A stretch of DNA of 64,000 bases from Pectobacterium carotovorum. Lineage in GTDB: Bacteria > Pseudomonadota > Gammaproteobacteria > Enterobacterales > Enterobacteriaceae. The notes under the pieces were generated by a model. That model did no database searches. It was not told the origin of the DNA and saw nothing but the letters and a program-made list of their open reading frames with translations. A program made the translations under genes and the position numbers. Position 1 is the first letter of the stretch. Every line of letters starts with the position of its first letter. Where the stretch lies: the NCBI RefSeq assembly GCF_900129615.1, contig NZ_FQWI01000002.1, forward strand, positions 434,001 through 498,000, read 5' to 3'. This document shows, in pieces, positions 27,575-37,518 of the stretch.

Positions 27575-28729
27575 TCAATAAATAGATCGATACAGCGCTT
27601 TGATCTCATTGATGTTCGTATCGCGCGGGTTACCGCTGGTGCAGACATCGTCAAAGGCGGCCTGTGCTAGCGCGGGAATGTCCTCTTCTCTCACGCCGAC
27701 ATCGCGCAGTCTTGGTGGAATATCCACATCGTGAGAAAGCTGCTGCACGGCGTTAATCGCCGCTTCCCGCGCCTGAGCAATCGGCATTTCTGCCGCGCCT
27801 TTTACCCCCATTGCCACGGCGATATCCCGGAATTTTTCACCCGTGTAATCGGCGTTGTAGGCCATGATATGCGGCAGCAGGATCGCGTTAGCGATGCCGT
27901 GCGGCGTGTTGTAGAACGCGCCGAGCGGGTGCGCCATGCCGTGCACCAGACCAAGCCCAACGTTCGAAAATCCCATGCCGGCGATGTATTGCCCCAGCGC
28001 CATCTCTTCCACGCCTTTTGGCTTCCCGGCGACGGAATCGCGCAGTGAGCGGCTGATTATTTCAATGGCCTTCAGGTGCAGCGTATCGGTCAGTTCCCAA
28101 GCGGCCTTGGTGGTGAAGCCTTCAATGGCGTGCGTCAGGGCGTCAATCCCCGTGGCGGCTTTCAGTGCAGCAGGCATGCTCATCATCATATCGGGATCGA
28201 CGATGGCGACAATCGGGATGTCATGCGGATCGACGCACACAAATTTGCGGCGTTTTTCTTCATCAGTGATGACGTAGTTGATGGTGACTTCTGCGGCCGT
28301 GCCGGAGGTGGTTGGGATCGCGATAATCGGGACAGCAGGGCGTCGGGTGGCCGCAACGCCTTCCAAGCTACGGACATCGGCGAATTCGGGGTTATTGATA
28401 ATAATTCCGATAGCCTTACAGGTATCCTGCGGTGAGCCGCCGCCAATCGCGATCAGGTAATCGGCCTGTGATGCCTTGAAGCGCTCGACGCCCCTTTCCA
28501 CCACGGCGATGGTGGGGTTGGGAATTACCTCATCGTAGATATCGTAGGGTAACCCTGCCGCGTCCAGCTTCGCTGTGATTTTGGTCGCGACGCCAAATTT
28601 AACCAAATCCTTGTCCGTCACCAGCAGCGCTTTCCTGAACCCTCGCCGCCTTACCTCATCGGCAATGTGTGCAATCGCGCCCGTGCCAAAGTAGGACGTT
28701 TCGTTAAGAATCATTCTGTTAGCCATCAT
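27575..28729 (-). CDS. fucO: Lactaldehyde reductase (iron-dependent alcohol dehydrogenase)
   Basis: FucO (384 aa) is a group III iron-activated dehydrogenase that reduces L-lactaldehyde to L-1,2-propanediol with NADH. It matches E. coli FucO from MMANRMILNET onward. The NAD-binding GGGSPQDTCKAIG is near residue 96, and the metal ligands are the Asp and His of GIDALTHAIEG and the two His of HGMAHPLGAFYNTPHG. No fucose or rhamnose genes accompany it here, so it works with a pathway encoded elsewhere or on another aldehyde. Confidence 0.9.
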   Translation of the reverse strand: MMANRMILNETSYFGTGAIAHIADEVRRRGFRKALLVTDKDLVKFGVATKITAKLDAAGLPYDIYDEVIPNPTIAVVERGVERFKASQADYLIAIGGGSPQDTCKAIGIIINNPEFADVRSLEGVAATRRPAVPIIAIPTTSGTAAEVTINYVITDEEKRRKFVCVDPHDIPIVAIVDPDMMMSMPAALKAATGIDALTHAIEGFTTKAAWELTDTLHLKAIEIISRSLRDSVAGKPKGVEEMALGQYIAGMGFSNVGLGLVHGMAHPLGAFYNTPHGIANAILLPHIMAYNADYTGEKFRDIAVAMGVKGAAEMPIAQAREAAINAVQQLSHDVDIPPRLRDVGVREEDIPALAQAAFDDVCTSGNPRDTNINEIKALYRSIY

Positions 28730-29288
28730 CTATCTCCTAATCACGTTTGATTTTGATAAAGCGAAAAATACATGCTGCGCAATTCCTTGCGAGTAGTGTG
28801 GGAAAAATGGGCTATCAGCGCCTTCCGTCAGGTGCCATGTCATCTTGTTTGCTGGCACTGAAGTAAAGACGCCTGAGAAACGGTTCACAGAATCGTGATG
28901 GCGGCAGCATAAGAGAGGGAGCGAAGCTGGAAGTCGTTGTTGGTTTTTGATTGAAAAAATCTAATTTAAGCTTGTTTTTATCATTATATTATCTAATCCG
29001 AATGGCGTTTTCAGTTGGGTGTCATTGCCTATGTTATCCAGTTTTAATGTCATTAATTTGTGGTTTACGCTGATTTAAATAATTTACGTGCTTAATTTCG
29101 TCAATTAATAAGCATATTACGCTGCTTTGTTTTTTGTGGGCGGCTCGACTTTCTTTGTCTTCTATATAATTTATCTTATGTCTGAGAGAGTGGTTTAACC
29201 TGCGCGTCGGTGGTAAGTTCAGTCATAAGATATCGTTTGCGTAGTGTGTTTTATCGCCTGAACGCCATGCGCTGAAGAGGGATGAAGA
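28730..29288. other. Divergent fucO/gcvT intergenic region
   Basis: This 559-bp AT-rich region separates divergent fucO and gcvT. In E. coli gcv is controlled by GcvA, Lrp and PurR, and the AT-rich tracts at 28945-29115 would suit Lrp or GcvA binding, but I could not define individual sites. No gene and no glycine-riboswitch core was recognised. Confidence 0.5.
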
Positions 29289-30404
29289 ATGGCAAAGCAG
29301 ACCCCGTTGTATCAACAACATCTGGCCGATGGCGCCAAAATGGTGGATTTTCATGGTTGGATGATGCCACTGCACTACGGCTCCCAACTGGACGAACACC
29401 ATATTGTGCGTCGGGAAGCCGGCATTTTTGATGTCTCCCACATGACCATCGTCGATTTACACGGCGTGAGAACGCGTGAATTCCTGCGTTATCTGTTGGC
29501 GAATGATGTCGCCAAACTCACACAGCCGGGCAAAGCCCTGTATACCGGCATGCTGAATGCCTCCGGCGGCGTCATTGACGATCTGATCGTTTATTTTCTC
29601 ACGGAAGACAATTTCCGACTGGTTGTGAACTCCGCGACCCGTGAAAAAGATCTCGCCTGGATCGGGCAGCACGCTGCGCCGTTCGGGGTTGAAATCCGCG
29701 AGCGCGACGATCTGGCGCTGGTTGCGGTGCAAGGTCCGCAGGCGCAGGAAAAAGTTCAAGAAATCCTGAAGGCAAAAGGCCTGAGTGATACCGACGTGGC
29801 AGCGGTTGCCAGCATGAAGCCGTTTTTTGGCAAGCAGGCGGGCGACTTCTTCGTTGCCACGACGGGTTATACGGGTGAAGCGGGTTATGAAATCGCGCTG
29901 CCGAATGAGCAGGTGGTCGATTTCTGGCAACAACTGCTGGCGGTTGGTGTGAAGCCATGTGGGCTGGGTGCACGCGATACGCTGCGGCTGGAAGCGGGGA
30001 TGAACCTGTACGGTCAGGATATGGATGAGGGCATTTCGCCACTGGCGGCCAATATGGGCTGGACAATCGCCTGGCAGCCGGAGGATCGCGAGTTTATCGG
30101 GCGTGAGGCATTAACGCATCAGCGTGAAAAAGGGACCGATCAACTGGTTGGTTTAGTGCTGACGGAAAAAGGCGTATTGCGCAATGATTTACCTGTGCGC
30201 TTTACTGATAGTGATGGCGTGGTGCGCGAAGGGGTGATCACTAGTGGATCGTTCTCGCCGACGCTTGGTGTGAGCATCGCGCTGGCGCGTGTTCCGGTGG
30301 GGATTGGTGAACAAGCGATAGTGCAGATTCGTAACCGCGAACTGCCTGTCCACGTGACCAAACCCGGTTTTGTCCGTGCTGGAAAAACCATCGTTCAGTA
30401 TTAA
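29289..30404 (+). CDS. gcvT: Glycine cleavage system T protein (aminomethyltransferase)
   Basis: GcvT (371 aa) transfers the methylene group of the aminomethyl-lipoyl intermediate on GcvH to tetrahydrofolate and releases ammonia. It matches E. coli GcvT throughout, including [17 protein letters not shown], the folate-site motif LANDVAKL and [16 protein letters not shown]. It is first gene of gcvTHP, which together with lipoamide dehydrogenase degrades glycine to CO2, NH3 and 5,10-methylene-THF. Confidence 0.96.
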   Translation: MAKQTPLYQQHLADGAKMVDFHGWMMPLHYGSQLDEHHIVRREAGIFDVSHMTIVDLHGVRTREFLRYLLANDVAKLTQPGKALYTGMLNASGGVIDDLIVYFLTEDNFRLVVNSATREKDLAWIGQHAAPFGVEIRERDDLALVAVQGPQAQEKVQEILKAKGLSDTDVAAVASMKPFFGKQAGDFFVATTGYTGEAGYEIALPNEQVVDFWQQLLAVGVKPCGLGARDTLRLEAGMNLYGQDMDEGISPLAANMGWTIAWQPEDREFIGREALTHQREKGTDQLVGLVLTEKGVLRNDLPVRFTDSDGVVREGVITSGSFSPTLGVSIALARVPVGIGEQAIVQIRNRELPVHVTKPGFVRAGKTIVQY

Positions 30405-30463
30405 TAGCCGCTTGCTTATAAAGATAAGCGCGCAGGATTAACGACTTTAGGAAAGGGGATGCA

Positions 30464-30856
30464 ATGAGCAACGTACCAACAGAATTAAAATACACCACGT
30501 CGCACGAATGGGTGCTGCATGAGGGCGACGGTATCTACAGCGTGGGCATTACCGAACACGCGCAGGAACTTCTGGGTGACATGGTCTTTATCGATTTGCC
30601 GGAAGTGGGCACGGTTGTCGCCGCAGGTGATGACTGCGCGGTGGCGGAGTCGGTAAAAGCGGCGTCGGATATTTATGCGCCCATCAGCGGTGAGATCGTG
30701 GAAGTTAATGACGATCTGGAAGGTTCCCCTGAGCTGGTCAACAGCGCGCCTTATGCTGATGGTTGGCTGTTCCGTATCAGAATTTCTGATGAGTCTGATT
30801 TGGACGAACTGCTTGATGCCGAAGGCTATCAGGCGTTGATAGAAGACGACGAATAG
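30464..30856 (+). CDS. gcvH: Glycine cleavage system H protein
   Basis: GcvH (130 aa) is the lipoylated carrier that shuttles the aminomethyl group from GcvP to GcvT. The lipoylation lysine lies in the conserved [14 protein letters not shown] segment near residue 65. The start follows AGGAAAGGGG. Size is normal. It is followed by a terminator-like hairpin before gcvP. Confidence 0.97.
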   Translation: MSNVPTELKYTTSHEWVLHEGDGIYSVGITEHAQELLGDMVFIDLPEVGTVVAAGDDCAVAESVKAASDIYAPISGEIVEVNDDLEGSPELVNSAPYADGWLFRIRISDESDLDELLDAEGYQALIEDDE

Positions 30857-30862
30857 TTATCG

Positions 30863-30899
30863 CGCCCCTGATTTTGTCAAATCTGGGGCGTTTTATTTT
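30863..30899 (+). terminator. Intra-operon terminator between gcvH and gcvP
   Basis: A 12-bp stem with one mismatch (CGCCCCTGATTT with AAATCTGGGGCG, 4-base loop) is followed by TTTTATTTT, 7 bp after the gcvH stop. It looks like a genuine Rho-independent terminator or attenuator inside the gcv operon. Confidence 0.8.
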
Positions 30900-30974
30900 G
30901 TTCGCCCGCGTCGTATTTCAGCGCGGCAGCCAGCACGATTAATGCAGGCACGATTGATCAAGGAAAGTACTGTA

Positions 30975-33848
30975 ATGACCCAGACACTCAGTCAACTCGA
31001 ACATGACGGCGCATTTATCGAGCGCCATATCGGTCCTTCCGTTAGCCAACAGCAGCACATGTTGTCGGTGGTGGGCGCGACGTCGCTGGATGCGCTGATC
31101 CGCCAGATTGTCCCGGTGGACATTCAATTGCCCAGCCCGCCAGCGGTAGGAGAGGCGGTGACGGAACATGAAGCGTTAGCTGAGCTGAAGGCCATTGCAG
31201 GACGCAATCAACGTTATAAAAGCTACATCGGTATGGGCTATAGCGCGGTGCTGATGCCGCCAGTGATTTTACGCAACCTGCTGGAAAACCCAGGCTGGTA
31301 CACCGCCTATACGCCGTATCAGCCGGAAGTCTCTCAGGGGCGTCTTGAGGCGCTGCTGAATTTCCAGCAGGTCACACAGGATTTAACCGGTTTGGATTTG
31401 GCCTCCGCATCGCTGCTGGATGAAGCAACCGCTGCGGCGGAAGCAATGGCGATGGCGAAGCGCATTAGCAAACTCAAACAGGCCGAACGTTTCTTTGTCG
31501 CTGACGACGTGCACCCGCAAACGCTGGACGTGGTGCGTACTCGTGCGGAAACTTTCGGTTTTGACATTGTTGTCGGTAAGGCGGAAGAAGCGCTGAAAGA
31601 CGATGCTGTGTTTGGCGTGTTGCTGCAACAGGCGGGGACGACGGGTGAACTGCACGATTACAGCAACCTGATGGCGGCACTGAAAGCACGTAAGGTCGTC
31701 ACCTGCGTGGCATCGGACATCATGACGCTGGTACTGCTGACCGCGCCGGGCAAGCAGGGCGCGGATATCGTCTTCGGCTCTGCACAGCGCTTTGGCGTGC
31801 CGATGGGCTACGGCGGGCCACACGCGGCGTTCTTCGCCTGTCGTGATGAACATAAACGTGCCATGCCGGGTCGTATTATCGGCGTGTCGCGCGATGCGGC
31901 GGGCAACACTGCGCTGCGCATGGCGATGCAGACGCGCGAGCAGCACATTCGCCGTGAGAAGGCGAACTCTAATATTTGTACCTCGCAGGTGTTGCTGGCC
32001 AACATTGCGGGGATGTATGCGGTATTCCACGGGCCGGAAGGACTGAAGCGTATCGCAGGGCGCATCCATCGTCTGACCGATATTCTGGCGGCAGGATTAA
32101 CGCAGGGCGGTCTGCTGCTGCGTCATCGCAGCTGGTTCGATACGTTGACCATTGAAGTCGCGGACAAAGATGCGGTACTGAGCCGGGCATTAAGTTTTGG
32201 CATCAACCTGCGCAGTGATTTGGCGAGTGCGGTAGGCATTACGCTGGATGAAGCAACCACGCGTGAAGACGTGCTGGCGCTGTTTGCCGTGCTGTTAGGC
32301 GACGAGCACGGGTTGGATATCGACGCGCTTGATGAGAGCATTGGCCAGAAAGCGGCAACGATCCCGGCTGGACTGGCACGCCACGACGCGATCCTGTCGC
32401 ATCCGGTGTTCAACCGCTATCACAGCGAAACCGAGATGATGCGCTACCTGCACCGTCTGGCACGTAAAGATCTGGCACTGAATCAGGCGATGATCCCACT
32501 CGGTTCCTGCACCATGAAGCTCAACGCGGCGGCGGAAATGCTGCCGATTACCTGGCCGGAATTTGCCGAGCTGCATCCATTCTGCCCGCCGGAACAGGCG
32601 CTGGGCTATCGCCAGATGATCGAACAGCTCTCAGGCTGGCTGGTGCAACTGACTGGCTATGATGCGATTTGCATGCAGCCCAATTCGGGCGCGCAGGGTG
32701 AATACGCGGGGCTGCTGGCGATACGTCGCTATCATGAAAGCCGCAATGAAGCTGGCCGTAATCTCTGCCTGATTCCTAGCTCCGCCCACGGTACTAACCC
32801 AGCATCAGCGCAGATGGCGGGGATGGACGTGGTGGTGGTCGCCTGTGACAAGCAGGGCAATATCGATCTGCACGATCTGCGTGAGAAAGCGCAAGCGGCG
32901 GGCGAACAGCTTTCCTGCATCATGGTGACCTATCCATCCACTCACGGCGTCTATGAAGAGACGATCCGCGAAGTGTGCCAGATCGTGCATCAATACGGCG
33001 GTCAGGTGTATCTGGACGGTGCGAACATGAATGCGCAGGTTGGTATCACGACGCCGGGCTATATCGGCGCAGACGTCTCGCACCTGAACCTGCATAAAAC
33101 TTTCTGTATTCCGCATGGCGGTGGCGGACCGGGCATGGGGCCGATTGGCGTGAAAGCGCATCTGGCACCGTTTGTACCGGGTCATCAGGTGGTAAAAATC
33201 GAGGGTGTGCTGACGGAGCAAGGCGCGGTCTCTGCGGCACCGTTCGGCAGCGCGTCTATTCTGCCGATTAGCTGGATGTACATCCGCATGATGGGCGCGG
33301 AAGGGCTAAAACAGGCTAGCCAGATGGCGATCCTGAACGCCAACTACATCGCGACGCGCTTGCAGCAGGCGTATCCGGTGCTCTACACCGGCCGTGACGG
33401 TCGTGTGGCGCACGAGTGCATTCTGGATATTCGTCCGCTCAAAGAGAGTACGGGCATCAGCGAGATGGATATCGCCAAGCGTCTGATCGACTACGGTTTC
33501 CATGCGCCGACCATGTCATTCCCGGTAGCGGGCACGCTGATGGTGGAGCCAACGGAATCGGAAAGTCAGGTAGAGATCGATCGCTTTGTTGACGCGATGC
33601 TGGCGATCCGTGCTGAAATCAACCGCGTTGCGCAGGGCGAATGGCCGCTGGATGACAACCCGTTGGTGAACGCACCGCACACGCAGGCGGAGTTGGTAGC
33701 CGACTGGGCGCATCCATACAGCCGCGAGCTGGCGGTATTCCCGGCAGGCAGCGAACATAAATACTGGCCGAGCGTGAAGCGTCTGGACGACGTTTACGGC
33801 GACCGTAACCTGTTCTGCTCATGTGTGCCGATGAGCGACTATGCGTAA
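30975..33848 (+). CDS. gcvP: Glycine dehydrogenase (decarboxylating), P protein
   Basis: GcvP (957 aa) is a PLP enzyme that decarboxylates glycine and loads the aminomethyl group on lipoyl-GcvH. It is the fused single-chain form. The PLP lysine lies in [19 protein letters not shown] near residue 700, and the conserved glycine loop follows. The start at 30975 (MTQTLSQLE) equals the E. coli N-terminus and follows AAGGAAAG; the ATG at 30942 adds an unconserved 11-residue leader. The 118-bp gap after gcvH contains the hairpin. Confidence 0.96.
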   Translation: MTQTLSQLEHDGAFIERHIGPSVSQQQHMLSVVGATSLDALIRQIVPVDIQLPSPPAVGEAVTEHEALAELKAIAGRNQRYKSYIGMGYSAVLMPPVILRNLLENPGWYTAYTPYQPEVSQGRLEALLNFQQVTQDLTGLDLASASLLDEATAAAEAMAMAKRISKLKQAERFFVADDVHPQTLDVVRTRAETFGFDIVVGKAEEALKDDAVFGVLLQQAGTTGELHDYSNLMAALKARKVVTCVASDIMTLVLLTAPGKQGADIVFGSAQRFGVPMGYGGPHAAFFACRDEHKRAMPGRIIGVSRDAAGNTALRMAMQTREQHIRREKANSNICTSQVLLANIAGMYAVFHGPEGLKRIAGRIHRLTDILAAGLTQGGLLLRHRSWFDTLTIEVADKDAVLSRALSFGINLRSDLASAVGITLDEATTREDVLALFAVLLGDEHGLDIDALDESIGQKAATIPAGLARHDAILSHPVFNRYHSETEMMRYLHRLARKDLALNQAMIPLGSCTMKLNAAAEMLPITWPEFAELHPFCPPEQALGYRQMIEQLSGWLVQLTGYDAICMQPNSGAQGEYAGLLAIRRYHESRNEAGRNLCLIPSSAHGTNPASAQMAGMDVVVVACDKQGNIDLHDLREKAQAAGEQLSCIMVTYPSTHGVYEETIREVCQIVHQYGGQVYLDGANMNAQVGITTPGYIGADVSHLNLHKTFCIPHGGGGPGMGPIGVKAHLAPFVPGHQVVKIEGVLTEQGAVSAAPFGSASILPISWMYIRMMGAEGLKQASQMAILNANYIATRLQQAYPVLYTGRDGRVAHECILDIRPLKESTGISEMDIAKRLIDYGFHAPTMSFPVAGTLMVEPTESESQVEIDRFVDAMLAIRAEINRVAQGEWPLDDNPLVNAPHTQAELVADWAHPYSRELAVFPAGSEHKYWPSVKRLDDVYGDRNLFCSCVPMSDYA

Positions 33849-33992
33849 TTAATCGCGATCGTTTAGATTGTTACTGCCAGTGATAGGCGGACACTGAGTC
33901 ATCGAATTAACGATAGTTTTCAGATACCGCCTTGTATCACCTAATCAGTTAGGCATAAGGAATGGGTAGGGATAGCCCAAAATGGAGAAAAA

Positions 33993-34463
33993 ATGAAAGT
34001 CAGACTTGCAGAGCCTGATGAAGCAGAAGAGTGTTGGGAGATCAGGAATCAGGCTATCCGCCATGGATGCAAGAGCAGCTATGAAGCGACAATTATTGCA
34101 GCCTGGACACCAGAATCCATGCCGGAGGGATACAGGCGAGCTATTGCTACTAACCCTTTCTTTGTTGTTGTGGGTTTAGATAACAGACCGGTTGCTACAG
34201 GCTTTCTCGATATTTCTTGCCGCAGTGTTGAGGCTATTTTTACCTTGCCTGAGTATGTTGGGAGAGGGCTGGCAGGAATGATTCTTGACGCTATAAAGAA
34301 TGAAGCACGCGAACGTGGTTATGAGCAATTAACATTATCCTCAACCCCTAATGCTCACTCTTTCTATCAAAAGCATGGTTTCCTGTTTCAGCAGGAAAGT
34401 TTATATCAATCCACTCTTACTGGGAGTGGGATGCGCTGTATAGATATGGTGTTCAAATTATAG
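33993..34463 (+). CDS. GNAT family N-acetyltransferase
   Basis: This 156-aa single-domain acetyltransferase has the acetyl-CoA motif YVGRGLAGMILDAIKNEARERG near residues 87-108 (the usual Q/R-x-x-G-x-G/A reads GRGLAG) and a C-terminal SFYQKHGF segment. It resembles small, broad PhnO/ElaA-type GNAT proteins. The substrate is unknown. Its base composition is lower in GC than gcvP's, and it borders the AT-rich segment that follows, so it may be part of the acquired region. Confidence 0.8.
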   Translation: MKVRLAEPDEAEECWEIRNQAIRHGCKSSYEATIIAAWTPESMPEGYRRAIATNPFFVVVGLDNRPVATGFLDISCRSVEAIFTLPEYVGRGLAGMILDAIKNEARERGYEQLTLSSTPNAHSFYQKHGFLFQQESLYQSTLTGSGMRCIDMVFKL

Positions 34464-34597
34464 CATTGGTTGCTTTGTGGCTCGTAGGGTACTGGCTCGC
34501 GAATTCAGATAATATGTGTGATATCAGGAGCTATTCTTCGATAATGTGTCGATATATTCCATGAGATTGTGAGTCCTTCTCTATAATTATTTTTTAC

Positions 34598-35227
34598 TTA
34601 AATTGATATGGTATCTAAAACAAAAAATAAACCTGTCCCCACAAGAAAAATAGAGCTAATTAAATTGATGATGTAAGGGAGTTTGCTTCCAGATATTTTT
34701 TTAGCGATTGAAGCGATTGATAAAAACATTATGTCAGAGATAAAAGAGAGAAAGACAAAGATAGTGCTGAGAATGAAAAACTGGCTGCCATAGCTAAATT
34801 CAGCGTTTATAGAAATGAAAGAGGGAATGAAACTTGTGAAAAACACTAATGCCTTTGGGTTTATTAGTGGAACTAGAAATGCTGATAAGAATCCAATTTT
34901 AGTGTCTGTGATGTGGGTTTCTTTGGTATTATTACTTTTTCTTATCAGTTTTATTAGTCCTTTGATGCCAAGAAATATAAGGTATGCTCCCCCGGCTAAT
35001 TTCATAAAATTAAACAAAATCACAGATGAGTGAATTAATGATGTAATTAAAAATGCGGTAAGTAATGTGACGACTTCTCCACACCTAAATGCAATGCTTA
35101 GTGATAAAGATGACTTAAGACCATTGTTAAAGTAATTAGTGAGTAAAAGTGCTACAGCAGGGCCAATCGAAAAAGTTTGAGTTAATGTAATAATGCAAAA
35201 AATGAATAAAGTATGGTGATTCATCAT
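34598..35227 (-). CDS. LysE/RhtB-type exporter
   Basis: This 209-aa membrane protein has about six hydrophobic segments and the LysE/RhtB plan: an N-terminal TQTFSIGPAVALLLTN segment, a mid-protein KLAGGAYLIFLGIKG segment and INPKALVFFTSFIP. The family exports amino acids and related small molecules. It is strongly AT-rich, with many ATA and TTA codons, unlike its neighbours. It starts 10 bp after the stop of the methyltransferase-like gene, so the two are probably cotranscribed. The exported compound is unknown. Confidence 0.82.
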   Translation of the reverse strand: MMNHHTLFIFCIITLTQTFSIGPAVALLLTNYFNNGLKSSLSLSIAFRCGEVVTLLTAFLITSLIHSSVILFNFMKLAGGAYLIFLGIKGLIKLIRKSNNTKETHITDTKIGFLSAFLVPLINPKALVFFTSFIPSFISINAEFSYGSQFFILSTIFVFLSFISDIMFLSIASIAKKISGSKLPYIINLISSIFLVGTGLFFVLDTISI

Positions 35228-35237
35228 CTATATACCA

Positions 35238-36185
35238 TCAAAGATACTTTGGTAAATCACAATATACATATTCTGATGGTATGCATGGTTTAGAAAATAA
35301 GGATAGGAACTGTTTTATTTTACTTTCTGATGAAGATGCTACAATAGAATAGAAATTACCAGAGTTCCAGTATATGGCCTTATATTTAAAATATTTATCT
35401 AGTGTTTCCTTCATCTCTTCAATAGTCACTTCATTAGTCGACATAACACGAAGAACATCATTACGTTTACTGTCGAGTTGCTCTTCTGTAAAAAATCTTC
35501 GTTTAAATGACATATCTTTCTGTATTTCCCTCGCAAGATATTCATCCTTATCACACTTAAATTTTTCCGTAAAAATAAAAAGACCATCTTTCTTTAATAA
35601 TTTGATAGTGAATTTTATCTGAGCATCTCTATCTGGGGAATACATCTGGAAAGTAGTGTCTTCTATGATAATATCAAATCCGTCATTGAATACTTTATAT
35701 TTTTTATCTTCGGTTAATTTTTTATCTACCATAAAAAAGGGGGTGCAAATAAAATATGCATTTTTAGGTGTGTGGTTTTTATAGAAAGATGATTCATTGG
35801 CGGCTGTGGGGCTGGTTGTTAATGTGGTTATCATTTCGCCAGATTCCTGGCTGATCGTTCTCGCCATTGCACCTTCAGCCATTCCAAGACAGTAAACATT
35901 AATTTTTTCTGAATTCTCTCTAGAGAAATTAATAATTGCGTTTCCCAGTCGGCACTCTTCTTCCAGACTATAGGGAATGCTTGCGAAGTAATGTTTTACG
36001 AATGAGCCACTATTATTAATAAGTTGCTGGCTAAAGTGTTCGATTTCTTTACTACAAAATAGCCTGGTATCTGGCTTTACATCCTTGTATGGTTTGTTAC
36101 CTTCACCTGAAGCCGTGTTGGAAAAGAAGTTAGCCATTGTATTAATACGAGGGGCTTTTTCGCAGGATTTAATAAAATTATCCAT
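35238..36185 (-). CDS. Methyltransferase-like protein of unknown function
   Basis: I do not recognise this 315-aa protein's exact family. It shows a class I SAM-methyltransferase layout: a motif-I-like strand and loop INVYCLGMAEGAMARTIS near residue 97, an acidic motif-IV-like FDIIIEDTTF near residue 170, and KLLKKDGLFIFTEKFK (motif VI-like) near residue 195. The glycine-rich loop is atypical (GMAEG). The C-terminal 60 residues are not part of the core fold. The gene is AT-rich and paired with the LysE-type exporter downstream, which suggests that it modifies a small molecule that is then exported. That pairing is inference. Confidence 0.6.
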   Translation of the reverse strand: MDNFIKSCEKAPRINTMANFFSNTASGEGNKPYKDVKPDTRLFCSKEIEHFSQQLINNSGSFVKHYFASIPYSLEEECRLGNAIINFSRENSEKINVYCLGMAEGAMARTISQESGEMITTLTTSPTAANESSFYKNHTPKNAYFICTPFFMVDKKLTEDKKYKVFNDGFDIIIEDTTFQMYSPDRDAQIKFTIKLLKKDGLFIFTEKFKCDKDEYLAREIQKDMSFKRRFFTEEQLDSKRNDVLRVMSTNEVTIEEMKETLDKYFKYKAIYWNSGNFYSIVASSSESKIKQFLSLFSKPCIPSEYVYCDLPKYL

Positions 36186-36563
36186 ATATAACTGTCCATG
36201 TAATTGATATGAATAGATATACTAATACATTATTGTGATTTGCATGGCAAATGAAAAAAATTCATTCTTACGTTTTAAAGGTTATCCCCACTCTATTAAA
36301 TCTGCCATCTAAAATTAATCGGACTCTGATAGTTTACTATTAAATATTTGCGAATGGTGACTGTGGATGTATTGATGTAATTAAGGACTATATTTATTAG
36401 CTATTTCGTTTGATATCAATTATCTGGGGGTACACCAAACGGGTTTTCAGCTTTCGTTCATTGATTGATTTGAAAAATGATATAGAGAATCAAGGGTAAT
36501 TCAATTTTCCTAACTGGCCGTTTCTCCAGCTTAGCCCGCGAATTATTTACTTCCGAAAACAAA
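36186..36563. other. AT-rich region without an evident gene
   Basis: About 380 bp upstream of the methyltransferase-like gene is AT-rich and contains only short frames. It should hold that gene's promoter. I see no integrase, tRNA or repeat that would explain how the AT-rich segment arrived. Confidence 0.45.
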
Positions 36564-36608
36564 CTGTCATTAAACTGACGCCCCACTGACACGCTAGCGT
36601 TCTAGGGT
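36564..36608 (+). promoter_or_regulatory. PhoB boxes and -10 element of the glycerophosphodiester operon
   Basis: Three PhoB half-sites lie at exact 11-bp intervals: CTGTCAT at 36564, CTGACGC at 36575 and CTGACAC at 36586. The 4-bp spacers are TAAA and CCCA. Ten bp after the last one is TAGGGT (36603-36608), at the place where PhoB promoters carry the -10. This matches the known pho-box architecture and predicts induction under phosphate starvation. Confidence 0.82.
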
Positions 36609-36645
36609 AAGGCCTCTGTGTTTCACACTGAGCGGCCTTTGAGTT

Positions 36646-37518
36646 ATGCGTGCAAAATGCTTTCCCTATCTTGTGCTGTTGCCAACGCTGGTTTTTTTGC
36701 TTGCCTTCACTTATTTCCCCCTGTTGCGTTCGGTCATCGATAGCCTGTATGACACTCGGTTGAATGCTGATACGCCGCTGTTCGTCGGGATGGATAATTT
36801 TGTGCGTCTGGTGCAGGACGCGGTGTTCTGGCAGGCGTTGCTGAACAACGTGCTGTATATCCTGATGACGGTGGTGCCCGGCGTCCTGTTGGCGCTGCTG
36901 CTGGCGGTGCTGCTGTGGGAAAACACGCGCGTTAACCGCTGGCTGCGTACTGCTTTCTTCTTTCCGATGATTATTCCGCTGGTGAGCGCCGCGACGCTGT
37001 GGTTGTTCATCTTTATGCCGGGGCTGGGGCTGCTGGATTACTATCTGGCGAAAGTGTTTGGCCCGATGAACAACAACTATCTCGGTATGAGTGACAGCGC
37101 GCTGGTGGCGGTGAGCGTCATTGGTATCTGGAAATTTGCTGGCTACTACATGCTGTTTTTTCTCGCCGGTCTGCAAGCCGTTTCTGCCTCCGCACGCGAG
37201 GCGGCGCTGATGGAAGGGGCTTCACGGCGTCAGGTGTTTTTCTACGTCACGTTGCCGCTGCTGCGGCCAACCATCGCCTTTGTGGTCACCATCGCTTTTA
37301 TCTACGCCATTACCCAGATCGACCACGTTGCCGTGATGACGCGCGGCGGGCCGAATAACGCGACAACCGTGCTGCTCTATTACATCCAGGATCTGGCGAA
37401 TGACACGCACGATCTGGGTAAAGCCTCTGCGGCGACCTTCCTGACGCTGGCGATGCTGTTCGCCTTTTCCATTATGAATCTGAAAGTGCTGGAGAAAGGG
37501 GCGCACTATGAACGTTGA
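36646..37518 (+). CDS. Ugp-type ABC permease, subunit A-like
   Basis: This 290-aa permease of a carbohydrate/glycerol-phosphate (CUT1) ABC importer has about six transmembrane segments. The cytoplasmic EAA loop EAALMEGASRRQVFFYVTLPLL near residue 185 docks on the ATPase. It resembles UgpA. It heads a five-gene operon and overlaps the next gene by 11 bp. The ribosome site is weak. Gene content and the upstream PhoB sites point to glycerophosphodiester or glycerol 3-phosphate uptake. Confidence 0.85.
   Translation: MRAKCFPYLVLLPTLVFLLAFTYFPLLRSVIDSLYDTRLNADTPLFVGMDNFVRLVQDAVFWQALLNNVLYILMTVVPGVLLALLLAVLLWENTRVNRWLRTAFFFPMIIPLVSAATLWLFIFMPGLGLLDYYLAKVFGPMNNNYLGMSDSALVAVSVIGIWKFAGYYMLFFLAGLQAVSASAREAALMEGASRRQVFFYVTLPLLRPTIAFVVTIAFIYAITQIDHVAVMTRGGPNNATTVLLYYIQDLANDTHDLGKASAATFLTLAMLFAFSIMNLKVLEKGAHYER

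Noticed and set aside
29150-29290. Possible glycine riboswitch before gcvT
   Set aside because: The conserved paired-aptamer core is not visible, and enteric gcv operons are known to use GcvA, Lrp and PurR instead.
31383-32069. A 228-codon frame antisense to gcvP
   Set aside because: It mirrors the most conserved part of gcvP, and its own product has no family features.
36420-36440. A CTGGGGGTA motif in the AT-rich region, resembling the repeats at the integrase
   Set aside because: A single copy with no inverse partner, tRNA or integrase nearby; most likely chance.
36547-37176. A 209-codon frame antisense to the UgpA-like permease
   Set aside because: Its translation is a His/Gln-rich low-complexity string typical of the reverse strand of a membrane-protein gene.
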